Shown here in pieces: positions 45,101 to 52,295 of a stretch of 64,000 nucleotides of DNA. The stretch's first letter is position 1; each line of letters opens with the position of its first letter. The stretch comes from NCED01 sp035493955 (GTDB lineage Bacteria; Pseudomonadota; Alphaproteobacteria; Caulobacterales; Caulobacteraceae). The position numbers and the translations under genes were made by a program. The notes under the pieces were generated by a model, which had not been told where the DNA came from, did not search any database, and was given only the letters and a program-made list of their open reading frames with translations. The DNA lies in the NCBI GenBank assembly GCA_035493955.1, contig DATJHI010000006.1, positions 186,001-250,000 of the forward strand, in the 5' to 3' direction.

Positions 45101-46451
45101 CGAACAGGGTCGGCATCAGGCCCTCCCCCGCTCCCCCCGCGGTGGTCAGGTCGGTCTGCACCCGGATCTCGCCTTTGGCGAAGGACAGGGCGGTGGGGCC
45201 CACGGCGCTGGCCAGGCGATAGCCCCATTGGTCGAGCGCCTTCAACTGGGCGCGCCCCTCGTAGCGCCAGCGGTCGACCGCGCCGGTCAGGGTCCCGGTC
45301 ATGGCCAGGGGACCGGCGTGGAGGAAGTCTAGCCAACGCTGCACGTCGGCGACCGAGACCTGCAGCGCCACGCCTTGGGCGGTCTGGCGCCGCCAGTCGA
45401 TCGGTCCCTTGGCCAGGATCGTGGCGTCGCGGGCGATGGCGGCGGCGTCGAGCTGGTAGAGGTCGCCTGTGCTCTGGCGGGCCCTGAGCACCACATGGAC
45501 CTCGGGGCCGACCTTGGCGGCGTAGCCGGCGCTGAGGCTGGAGGCGTCGAGCAAGACGTGGGCGTCGAGGCTAGCGCCCTCCTTGCCCCAGCCGCCCTTG
45601 GCGACCAGGGGCTTGCGGGGACCGGACTGGGTGTCGAGGGTCAGGCTGCCGACCCCTTCGGCGGTCCCTTCGGCGCGGACATGGATGAAGAAGCGCTGGC
45701 CCGCCGCCAGGCCCAGAGCTCCGGCTAGGCCGCCGCCGCTCGCCTCCACCGCGTCGGCGCGCAGGGTCATCCGGCCTTTGGGCGCGAAGCGGAACAGCAT
45801 GGCCAGGCCATCGCCGGCGTGCAGGCGGCTCTGGGCGTCGAGACGTCCGGAGGCGGTCCCATGCCGGCCGACCTCGAGCTCGCCGCTGACGTCCCAGACG
45901 CCCTGGCGCACCGAAAAGGCCGGCAGGGTCTCGAGCCGCAGCCTCAGGTCGTCGATGCGCACCGACACCGGCGACGGGCCGCCGGGCGCTCCGGCCGGGG
46001 AAAGTTCGGGGCGGCGCAGGACCTGCACCACGCTGGCGCTGGCCTGCTGGGCGTGGAACCGGCGCAGGACCAGTTCATAGGCGTTCCAGCGCAGGGCCAC
46101 GTCGCGGGCGTCCAGCCAGGTTCCCTTGGAGTCGACGATGGCGAGGCGGCGAAGGGTGAAGTCGCCGAACACGTCGCCGCTCAGCCCCTCCACCCGCAGC
46201 CGCCCTAAGCGACCGATCGCCTGCCGGTCCAACAGCCGGACCACCACCGCCCGGCCGGGATCGGTGAGCACTCCAAGGCGCACGGTCAGGCCGGCGAGCA
46301 GGATCGCGACGAGGACGCTCAGGAACCCCCAGGTGCCGATGCGCCGCCGGCTCCATCGGCGGCCGATCAGGCCGATCTTGCGCGCGCGGGCCGCCTCCGC
46401 CTCGGGCGAGGCGTGGACATCCTCCGGCGGGGGCGGGATATCCTGGCTCAA
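42192..46451 (-). CDS. tamB: Translocation and assembly module subunit TamB
   Basis: 1419 residues, the inner-membrane component that partners TamA in outer-membrane protein and phospholipid transport to the outer membrane. One N-terminal transmembrane helix (GTWGFLSVLVAILLAGLTV) follows a charged cytoplasmic tail. A very long beta-taco of repeated short strands fills the middle, and the C-terminal DUF490 domain (DEVLSQVLFGRSASQLTPLEAAQLA and a final LSVRFRHNY aromatic end) docks on TamA. The start overlaps tamA by four bases. No sign of truncation. Confidence 0.95.
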   Translation of the reverse strand: MSQDIPPPPEDVHASPEAEAARARKIGLIGRRWSRRRIGTWGFLSVLVAILLAGLTVRLGVLTDPGRAVVVRLLDRQAIGRLGRLRVEGLSGDVFGDFTLRRLAIVDSKGTWLDARDVALRWNAYELVLRRFHAQQASASVVQVLRRPELSPAGAPGGPSPVSVRIDDLRLRLETLPAFSVRQGVWDVSGELEVGRHGTASGRLDAQSRLHAGDGLAMLFRFAPKGRMTLRADAVEASGGGLAGALGLAAGQRFFIHVRAEGTAEGVGSLTLDTQSGPRKPLVAKGGWGKEGASLDAHVLLDASSLSAGYAAKVGPEVHVVLRARQSTGDLYQLDAAAIARDATILAKGPIDWRRQTAQGVALQVSVADVQRWLDFLHAGPLAMTGTLTGAVDRWRYEGRAQLKALDQWGYRLASAVGPTALSFAKGEIRVQTDLTTAGGAGEGLMPTLFGPAPRIRLDLSRLPGGRIMIRDLGVDGAGLAVKAAGDRSILGRLSLKGDLVLSRLERAHPGAKGLVRAGWTASQAGKEPWKISADAHGEGFATGYAEVDRLLGAAPKFNADAAFGAEGLSLARSQITGEAMQASVRGTVDPKAVVALDVDWRAKGPFAAGPVEIAGEAAGTGKVTGRFVAPVVDLAADLPSLAVGRLVIKPAHLALQFVSEGGLNGQVVVSGPSEWGQAKAAAHFRFSANGVDLTEVAADAGGVKASGALSLRDGAPSTADLTLAVGPGAVLASGKLAGTVRIQDRPGGAAAQLSLDGQNLQLPGVAGGLKTLRLRADGPFAKLPFQVSADADQPFAWRFGGEGVLTQTGAGAAMVRQVSLNGTGRVRQADLRTLEPLVLRAGPAESTVRIRMAVGTGRADLDARQAGPALDAHANVTGVELAGFANAYMGKLSGALTLAGRGERLNGSLDAAIEGGRDRDAPADVALSAKVHADLAGDRVKIAATAANPQGLAAKLDLDVPAAASAAPFRVALVRDRPVAGAFDAEGELRPLWDLFAGSARTLSGRGAVHATLAGDLNSLRPTGQASIEGGRFQDVGTGLDLRNLAAQASFDRAGMNIQRFAGDDGQGGRLSGSGKVSLADDGASTFSLALQRFRLLDNDLARASASGQVTVTRDAAGKARLAGALTIDRADITAKPPVPTGVVPLEVVEINRLGEDGKADLTRRDPGGPQILLDVTIKAARGVFIKGNGLDAEMSVDAHVVGTTAAPELTGVARVVRGEYQFAGKRFEFDESGSIRLGSHPEQIRLDLTASRDDPTLHAIVRITGTAARPEIALSSTPVLPQDEVLSQVLFGRSASQLTPLEAAQLASAISGLATGGGLDVLGNLRQFARLDSLAVSGGSAGSATTISGGKYLTRDLYLVITGGAGRTTSSTQAASRTAAAVSSAQLEWRVRHNFSIVSTVGTQGEAGLSVRFRHNY

Positions 46452-48262
46452 AAGCTCTGCCCGATACTGACATAGACCTGGAAGGGCGCATCGCCCTGGG
46501 GCCGGTGCAGGGGCCGGGCGACGTCTAGGCGCAGGGGCGCGAAGGGCAGGTTGTAGCGCAACCCCAGCCCCACCGCGAAGCGCACGTCCTTGAAGTCCGG
46601 ATTGACCGAGGCGCCCACCGATCCGGCGTCGACGAAGGCCACCGCGCCGAACAGTCCGAAGTCGTGACGCATCTCCGCCGAAGCCTCGAACAGGGACAAG
46701 CCTCCCTGCGGCAGGCCGTCGGCATAGCGCGGGCCGACGGCCTGGTAGCCATAGCCGCGCACCGAGCCGCCGCCGCCGGCGTAGAAACGGTCGAAGGCCG
46801 GCACCGCCGCCAGCCGGCCGCCGACGATGGACCCGAGCTTGAGCCGTCCGGCGGCCACGGTGTCCTCGCCCGCGTCGAGGGGCAGGTAGGCCGACACCTG
46901 GGCCTGGGCGCGGGCGTAGACGAGCCCTCCGTCGCTGGTCACCCCTGTGGGCTCCAGCCGAGCCTCCGCCCGCCAGCCGTGGGTCGGGTTCAGCGGGTCG
47001 CTCGAACGGTCCACGGCGAAGGCCAGCAGGCCCTTGAGCGCCAGGAGGTCGAGGGCCCCGGTGTGCTTGTCGTTCACCCGGCTCTTCACCAGCGACAGGC
47101 CCCGGGTGAGATAAGAGGTGCGGCCGTAGCGGTGGGTCAGGTCGGCGCGCAGGGCCTCGCCGGTCTGGTCATAGGCGTCGGTGGTGTCGCGGAAACCCTC
47201 GGCGGTGAGCTTCAGCGTGTTCCCCGGGGTGCGCCAGTGCGGCAGGGTCAGGTCGATCCCGAGCCGGCTGCCGATCTGCGAATAGCGTCCTTCGAGCGCC
47301 AGGGTGTCGGCGCGGCCGAACCGGTCGAACAGGGACCAGCGGACGTCGACGTCGGCGCCTTCGATCGAGGCGTAGCCGGCGCTCACGTCCAGGGAGCGGG
47401 CGCTGCGGTCGGCCAGGTTGACGATCACCGGACGCTGACCCTGGGCGGTGGTCTGGTCCGGCGGGGCCAGGGCCACGGTGACCTGGTCATAGATCTGGGT
47501 GTCGAGCAGGCGCCGCTCCAACTCGGCCACCACCTCGGGCGTATAGAGCTGACCAGCCTTCCAGGGGGCGAGGTAGCGGACCCAGTCGGCCCTGGTTCGG
47601 CTCTTGGTCTCGAGCCGCACCCCGTCGAGATGGACCGCGGGGCCGGCGGCGATGTGGAAGGCAGGGCGCACGGTGTGGTCGGCGTGATCGACCACCACCT
47701 CGCGCGGCTCGGCGACGGCGTCGGCGTAGCCGTACTGCTCCACCGCGGCCACCGCCCGCCCCTCGGCGGCCAGCACTTCGGCGGCCCGTCCCGCCGCTCC
47801 GTCGGGGAGGCTGAGGGCTTTCGCGGCGGCCGCCTGCGCCTCCACCGTGGGCTCAGGTCCGCTCCAAACGATCTTGGCGCCGGCGAATTGGAACCGGGGC
47901 CCCAGGTTGATGCGGACCATGGGAGTCGGATGGTCGCCCTCGCCCACGTCCGCATCGACCATCGCCGCGTAATAGCCTTCGGACCGCAGCAGGGCCTCGG
48001 CATTGTCGGCGGCGTCGCGGGCCCGACGTCGCGCCTCCAGGCGGCTCTCCACCGGCGTGCGGGCGTCCCCGATGGCCCGTTCGAGTTCCTGCCTGAGGGC
48101 GCGGTCCTCCACGCCGACAACTTCGGCGTTGCGCTCGGCGGCGGCCCACGCCCCGGTCGCAACGGCGCCCACGCAGAAGACCGCGATGACCGCGAGGGCT
48201 GGCCGGACCTGTAGCAACCGTGGTTTCCACCCTTGAAGCGCGGCGCGCAGGCCCGAGCCCAT
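46448..48262 (-). CDS. tamA: Translocation and assembly module subunit TamA
   Basis: About 604 residues from the ATG at 48262 (an ATG at 48328 adds 22). A long N-terminal basic region leads to the signal peptide (PALAVIAVFCVGAVATGAWAA), three POTRA-like domains with repeated helical-strand units, and an Omp85 barrel beginning near VNLADRSARSLDVSAGYASIEG and ending in VYVSIGQSF with C-terminal phenylalanine. It sits in the outer membrane and works with TamB, whose gene overlaps it by four bases. The long N-terminal extension may reflect a misassigned start. Confidence 0.93.
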   Translation of the reverse strand: MGSGLRAALQGWKPRLLQVRPALAVIAVFCVGAVATGAWAAAERNAEVVGVEDRALRQELERAIGDARTPVESRLEARRRARDAADNAEALLRSEGYYAAMVDADVGEGDHPTPMVRINLGPRFQFAGAKIVWSGPEPTVEAQAAAAKALSLPDGAAGRAAEVLAAEGRAVAAVEQYGYADAVAEPREVVVDHADHTVRPAFHIAAGPAVHLDGVRLETKSRTRADWVRYLAPWKAGQLYTPEVVAELERRLLDTQIYDQVTVALAPPDQTTAQGQRPVIVNLADRSARSLDVSAGYASIEGADVDVRWSLFDRFGRADTLALEGRYSQIGSRLGIDLTLPHWRTPGNTLKLTAEGFRDTTDAYDQTGEALRADLTHRYGRTSYLTRGLSLVKSRVNDKHTGALDLLALKGLLAFAVDRSSDPLNPTHGWRAEARLEPTGVTSDGGLVYARAQAQVSAYLPLDAGEDTVAAGRLKLGSIVGGRLAAVPAFDRFYAGGGGSVRGYGYQAVGPRYADGLPQGGLSLFEASAEMRHDFGLFGAVAFVDAGSVGASVNPDFKDVRFAVGLGLRYNLPFAPLRLDVARPLHRPQGDAPFQVYVSIGQSF

Positions 48263-48532
48263 TTTCAGCCGCGAACGGCCGTATGTCACCCGCGCTAGAC
48301 CCTTTCCCGCCCAGGTGGAACACCCCACCCGCTAGAAAGGCTCCTCTTTCCCTCGTCGTCAGCCTTCTGGAAGCCCTGAGCTCAAGACGGCCGCGCGCTC
48401 TAGCCAAGGTTTGTGACGAAACCGCGACCGACGGTCCGGCCCGGCCTTTGCTGGCTCCGGTCCGGCCTGCCCTTCCGTATCGCCCCAAAACAGGGTTCAA
48501 AGACAGCGACATTCCAATATGGAGAATGCGCC

Positions 48533-49039
48533 TTGTCCCTGTCCCTGCACGAAGCTTCGATCGGCATCATGGCCCCGATGCTGCGGAACCTGTCGGCCCT
48601 CCTGGAAAAGGGCGCCGCCTTTTGCGCGGCCAAGGGGATCGACCCCGCCGCCATCCTGGAGTCCAGGCTCGCGCCCGACATGCTGCCCTTCACCCGGCAG
48701 GTCTATATCGCCACCGACGGAGCCAAGGGCTGCGCCGCCCGGCTGGCCGGGGTCGAAATCCCCGTGTACCCGGATGTCGAGGCCACCTTCCCGGAGCTGC
48801 AGGCCCGGATCGCCAAGACCATCGCCTTCATCGAGAGCGTCAGCCCCGCCGCCGTCGACGCCGCGGACGACAAGCCGATCCACCTGAAGTTCGGCTCCTC
48901 CTTCGAGAAGCATTTCACGGGCAAGAGCTTCCTGACCACCTTCGCCCTGCCGAATTTCCTCTTCCACGTCACCACCGCCTACGCCCTGCTGCGGGCCGCC
49001 GGGGTGGAGATCGGCAAGCGCGACTACCTCGGCGGCTGA
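48533..49039 (+). CDS. DUF1993 domain protein
   Basis: 168 residues from a TTG at 48533 with GGAGA seven bases upstream. The sequence SLHEASIGIMAPMLRNLSALLEKG, DMLPFTRQVYIATDGAKG and NFLFHVTTAYALLRAAGVEIGKRDYLG is characteristic of DUF1993, a DinB-like four-helix bundle of unknown function. The choice of TTG rests on the family's normal start. Divergent from tamA over about 270 bases where I see no other gene. Confidence 0.85.
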   Translation: MSLSLHEASIGIMAPMLRNLSALLEKGAAFCAAKGIDPAAILESRLAPDMLPFTRQVYIATDGAKGCAARLAGVEIPVYPDVEATFPELQARIAKTIAFIESVSPAAVDAADDKPIHLKFGSSFEKHFTGKSFLTTFALPNFLFHVTTAYALLRAAGVEIGKRDYLGG

Positions 49040-49063
49040 GGTCGGCTCGTCCGGATCGGCCCA

Positions 49064-50218
49064 ATGAATCCGATCTTCGCCACCCTGCCCAACACCATCT
49101 TCGACACCATGTCGGGGCTGGCGCGGCAGCACGGAGCGATCAACCTCGGTCAGGGGTTCCCCGACCACCAGGGGCCTGAGGAGATCCGCGCCTACGCGGC
49201 CGAGCGGCTGATGAACGGGCTCAACCAGTACCCGCCGATGCGGGGGCTGCCCGAACTGCGCGAGGCGGCGGCCGAGCATTACAACCGCTTCCAGGGTCTG
49301 GACCTCGCGGCGGCCGAGGTGGTGGTCGCCTCCGGCGCCACCGAAGCCCTGGCCGCCAGCCTGCTCGCCCTGCTTTCCCCCGGCGACGAGGTGGTGCTGT
49401 TCGAGCCGGTCTATGACGCCTATCTGCCCCTGCTGCAGCAGGCCGGGGCCACCGCGCGGACCGTGCGCCTGCAGCCGCCGCAATGGCGGATGACCGAGGC
49501 CCTGCTGGCGGAAGCCTTCAGCGAACGCACGCGGGTGGTGATGTTCAACAACCCGCACAATCCGGCCACGCGCCTGTTCGACGCCGAAGAGGTCGCGCTT
49601 CTCGCCCGCGCCTGCGTCCGCCACGACGTCATCGCGATCTGCGACGAGGTCTGGGAGCACGTCCGTTTCGACCGGGCCGCCCACCGGCCGCTGATGGCCG
49701 AGCCGGGGATGCGGGAGCGCACGGTCAAGATCGGCTCGGCGGGCAAGATCTTCTCGGTGACCGGCTGGAAGGTGGGCTGGGCCTGCGCCGCGCCGGGACT
49801 GATCGAGACCATCGCCAAGGCGCACCAGTTCCTGACCTTCACCACCCCGCCGAACCTGCAGAGCGCGGCGGCTTGGGGACTGGCCAAGCCGGGCCAGTGG
49901 TTCGAGGCGATGCGGTCGGAGTATCAACGCTCCCGCGACCGGCTCGCCTCGGGCCTGACCGACGCCGGGTTCGCGGTGATCCCGAGCCAGGCGACCTATT
50001 TCCTGTGCGTGGACCTGCCCGCGTCCGGCGTGGCCCTGGATGACGAGAGCTTCTGCCTTCGGGCCGTCGCCGAGGCCGGCGTGGCGGCGATCCCGGTCTC
50101 GGCCTTCTATGGCGCCGATCCGGTAAGGACCGTCCTGCGCCTGTGTTTCGCCAAGGCCGACGCGACCCTGGACGAGGGAATCGAGCGCCTGGCCCGCTTT
50201 CGACGCACCGTGATCTAG
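49064..50218 (+). CDS. Class I/II aminotransferase (YbdL-like)
   Basis: 384 residues, fold-type I PLP enzyme. INLGQGFPDHQGPEEIRAYAAE and YPPMRGLPELREAAA mark the N-terminal region; the Schiff-base lysine is K228 in GSAGKIFSVTGWKVGW; the C-terminal RLCFAKADATLDEGIERL closes the domain. It resembles E. coli YbdL, a methionine/kynurenine-type aminotransferase. It follows DUF1993 by 24 bases on the same strand. Confidence 0.88.
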   Translation: MNPIFATLPNTIFDTMSGLARQHGAINLGQGFPDHQGPEEIRAYAAERLMNGLNQYPPMRGLPELREAAAEHYNRFQGLDLAAAEVVVASGATEALAASLLALLSPGDEVVLFEPVYDAYLPLLQQAGATARTVRLQPPQWRMTEALLAEAFSERTRVVMFNNPHNPATRLFDAEEVALLARACVRHDVIAICDEVWEHVRFDRAAHRPLMAEPGMRERTVKIGSAGKIFSVTGWKVGWACAAPGLIETIAKAHQFLTFTTPPNLQSAAAWGLAKPGQWFEAMRSEYQRSRDRLASGLTDAGFAVIPSQATYFLCVDLPASGVALDDESFCLRAVAEAGVAAIPVSAFYGADPVRTVLRLCFAKADATLDEGIERLARFRRTVI

Positions 50219-50235
50219 ACCCCTTGCATTCGATC

Positions 50236-50272
50236 TATTTCGATATATCTTGTATTTCGTTATATCTAAATA
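50236..50272. promoter_or_regulatory. Inverted repeat, candidate PadR operator
   Basis: TATTTCGATATA (50236-50247) and TATATCTAAATA (50261-50272) are inverted copies matching at 11 of 12 positions with 13 bases between, in an AT-rich stretch rare for this genome. Its right arm abuts the AGGATCG that could serve as ribosome-binding site of the padR-type gene, so bound PadR could block both transcription and translation. Confidence 0.65.
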
Positions 50273-50285
50273 GGATCGAAATGAC

Positions 50286-50849
50286 ATGTTTGGACGACAC
50301 AACCACTGGGGCCGGCATTCCGGCTTCCACGGCCGGGGGCCCTTCGGCTTCCATGCCCACCAGCACGCGCACCATCGCGGCGGCGGCCGCAGCGGCCGCT
50401 TCTTCGACCACGGAGACCTGCGCTTCGTGATCCTCAAGCTGATCGCCGACCAGCCGAGCCACGGCTACGAACTGATCAAGGCGGTGGAACAGACGGCCGG
50501 CGGCGCCTACAGCCCCAGCCCCGGGGTCATCTATCCGACCCTGACCCTGCTGGAGGAACTTGGCTACGTCACCGCCACGGACGAGGCGGGGGGCAAGAAG
50601 CTCTACACCATCACCCCCGAGGGCCAGGCCTTCCTCAAGGCCAACGACAGCCACGTCGGCGGCCTGTTCGCCCGCATGGCCGAAGTCGCGGCCCAAAGCG
50701 CCGCCTTCGCGCCGCAGGTGTTGCGCGCCCGGGAGAATCTCAAGACGGCGCTGCGGATAAAGCTGACCAGCGCCCAGCTCACCCCCGAGCAGATCACCGC
50801 CCTCGCCCAGGTGCTGGACGACGCGGCCCGCACCATCGAACAGCTCTGA
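50286..50849 (+). CDS. PadR family regulator with His/Gly-rich N-terminus
   Basis: 187 residues. The PadR winged helix (DLRFVILKLIADQPSHGYELIKAVEQ, PSPGVIYPTLTLLEELGYV) starts near residue 43. Before it is a tail with ten histidines in the first 42 residues (HNHWGRHSGFHG, then FHAHQHAHH) plus many glycines, a plausible metal-binding extension. The C-terminal helices form the usual dimer. It is followed by a DUF2218 gene 11 bases downstream, and an inverted repeat lies immediately upstream. Confidence 0.85.
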   Translation: MFGRHNHWGRHSGFHGRGPFGFHAHQHAHHRGGGRSGRFFDHGDLRFVILKLIADQPSHGYELIKAVEQTAGGAYSPSPGVIYPTLTLLEELGYVTATDEAGGKKLYTITPEGQAFLKANDSHVGGLFARMAEVAAQSAAFAPQVLRARENLKTALRIKLTSAQLTPEQITALAQVLDDAARTIEQL

Positions 50850-50860
50850 GGGACGCGGGG

Positions 50861-51148
50861 ATGGAAAGCAGAGCCCTCGCCGTCACCGACAAGGCGGCGC
50901 GCTACATGACCCAACTGGCCAAGCACTGGAGCCACAAGTTCGAGGTCAGCCTCGACACGCACCAGGCGCGCATCGTCCTGCCGCTGGGCGTTTGCCGGAT
51001 GACCGCCGGCCCCGACGCCCTCGAGGTAGTGGTCGAGGCCGCGGACGCGGCCAGTCTGGCCAAGCTGGAGCCGGTGGTGGCCGAGCACCTCGGCCGCTTC
51101 GCCTTCCGCGAACCGGACCTCAGGCTGGACTGGGTGCGAGGCGCCTAG
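50861..51148 (+). CDS. DUF2218 domain protein
   Basis: 95 residues, the whole DUF2218 domain: AARYMTQLAKHWSHKFEVSL, IVLPLGVCRMTAG, LAKLEPVVAEHLGRFAFREP. Members often accompany iron-uptake or siderophore genes and PadR-type regulators. Function unproven, but a role in iron/heme or siderophore-related metabolism is often proposed. Linked to the His-rich PadR gene. Confidence 0.85.
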   Translation: MESRALAVTDKAARYMTQLAKHWSHKFEVSLDTHQARIVLPLGVCRMTAGPDALEVVVEAADAASLAKLEPVVAEHLGRFAFREPDLRLDWVRGA

Positions 51149-51174
51149 GCCTTCGACGTGAATTGAGGACGGAC

Positions 51175-52137
51175 CTAGGACGCTGGCGGCCCGACCCACT
51201 CCCAATGCCACGGCTCGAAGGGGTAGTTGACGAAACCGAAGCGGTCGGCGGCCCCGACCAGCCATCGGTAGGCCGCCGACCGGGACTGGAACAGGCGGTT
51301 GGCGTCGGCCGAGGATTCGGGCGGATAGCCAGGCGCCGCACCGAGGTAGAGGTCCACCGCAAGCCCCGTGCCGTGGGCCGAACAGCGGGCCCGGACGAGC
51401 TTGCCGCAACCGCCCTCGGCGTCGCACCGGGCCGCATCGGCCGCAGGATCGCGAAAACCTGAGAAAAGGGTCAGCAGCCGGTGGTCGGCCGCCACTGCCG
51501 GAACTTGCGCCCGCGCCGCCTGGACCAGGGCGCGGTAGGCGTTCAGCGCCTCGGGCCGCAGCTGAACCGGTTTTGCCCCATAGCCCTCGTCCGGCCGCGC
51601 CGCCGCCAGCCGATCGATCGGGGGCGGCGCGGGGCAGTCCCCGTGAGCTACCGCGGCGACGAAGGGCCGCCGACGAATCCACACCAGCCTCAGGGCGTCC
51701 AGGGTGGGCTCGTCCATGATCCCGTCCGCCCGTAGACCATGGCCGGCCTGCCACGCGGACAGAGCCCTGGCGAAGCCCTCGCTCTCAGCCGCGCAGGCCG
51801 AGCCGATCTCGCGGGCGGTCAAGGGCGCGTAGATCGCCCAACCCGCTTCCGGCCGCCCGAACACAGACCAGGCGGCGGCGACAAGGGATTGTGCATTCCG
51901 CCTCGCGGCCGTCTCGAACGCCGACCCGTCGCACGACGCCGTGGACCGGACCGGCGGCGGCGCGACTGCAGGCGCAAGCGGGCCTGCGGGTCGCTCCAGA
52001 CGGGCCGCAGGCGCGGCGATGGCGGGGATGCGGACCGGCGCGGGCCTGGGCGCAACGCCGCACCAGACCAGTTCTCCCAGGGCATAAGCCAATCCCAGGG
52101 CGATAAGCGCGCCCGCGATCCGCCACATCAGGACCAT
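51175..52137 (-). CDS. M15 family D-Ala-D-Ala carboxypeptidase-like protein with peptidoglycan-binding domain
   Basis: 320 residues. A membrane helix at the N-terminus (WRIAGALIALGLAYALGELVW), then a Pro-rich linker, a peptidoglycan-binding-like unit (WQAGHGLRADGIMDEPTLDALRL), and a C-terminal VanY-type domain with SAHGTGLAVDLYLG (zinc His and Asp) and EPWHWEWVG (catalytic Glu and zinc His). Probably periplasmic, membrane anchored, trimming cell-wall peptides. Convergent with the DUF2218 gene, 26 bases apart. Confidence 0.85.
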   Translation of the reverse strand: MVLMWRIAGALIALGLAYALGELVWCGVAPRPAPVRIPAIAAPAARLERPAGPLAPAVAPPPVRSTASCDGSAFETAARRNAQSLVAAAWSVFGRPEAGWAIYAPLTAREIGSACAAESEGFARALSAWQAGHGLRADGIMDEPTLDALRLVWIRRRPFVAAVAHGDCPAPPPIDRLAAARPDEGYGAKPVQLRPEALNAYRALVQAARAQVPAVAADHRLLTLFSGFRDPAADAARCDAEGGCGKLVRARCSAHGTGLAVDLYLGAAPGYPPESSADANRLFQSRSAAYRWLVGAADRFGFVNYPFEPWHWEWVGPPAS

Positions 52138-52185
52138 CCTTCCACGGGCAGGCGGAGCGGAACGCCGTCCGGCCCAAATGACGTC

Positions 52186-52217
52186 AGCCCGCCGCGCTCT
52201 CGTCTGCGCGGCGGGCT
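52186..52217. terminator. Strong GC hairpin downstream of the TonB receptor gene
   Basis: AGCCCGCCGCGC (52186-52197) pairs perfectly with GCGCGGCGGGCT (52206-52217), a 12-bp stem with an 8-base loop. It lies between the VanY-like gene (both transcribed leftwards) and the TonB receptor end. No U-run follows on either strand. Confidence 0.5.
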
Positions 52218-52250
52218 GTTGGTCCTTATCCCCATTTTCGGGGGAAGTCC

Positions 52251-52289
52251 GATCCCCGCCCGTTCGGTTTCGCCGAATGGGCGGGGATC
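52251..52289. terminator. Very strong hairpin just after the TonB receptor stop
   Basis: GATCCCCGCCCGTTCGG (52251-52267) pairs with CCGAATGGGCGGGGATC (52273-52289) at 16 of 17 positions, the odd pair being G-T, around a 5-base loop. It begins seven bases after the receptor stop codon on the minus strand. Its strength suggests termination or 3' mRNA protection although no classical T-run is present. Confidence 0.6.
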
Positions 52290-52295
52290 AAATGG

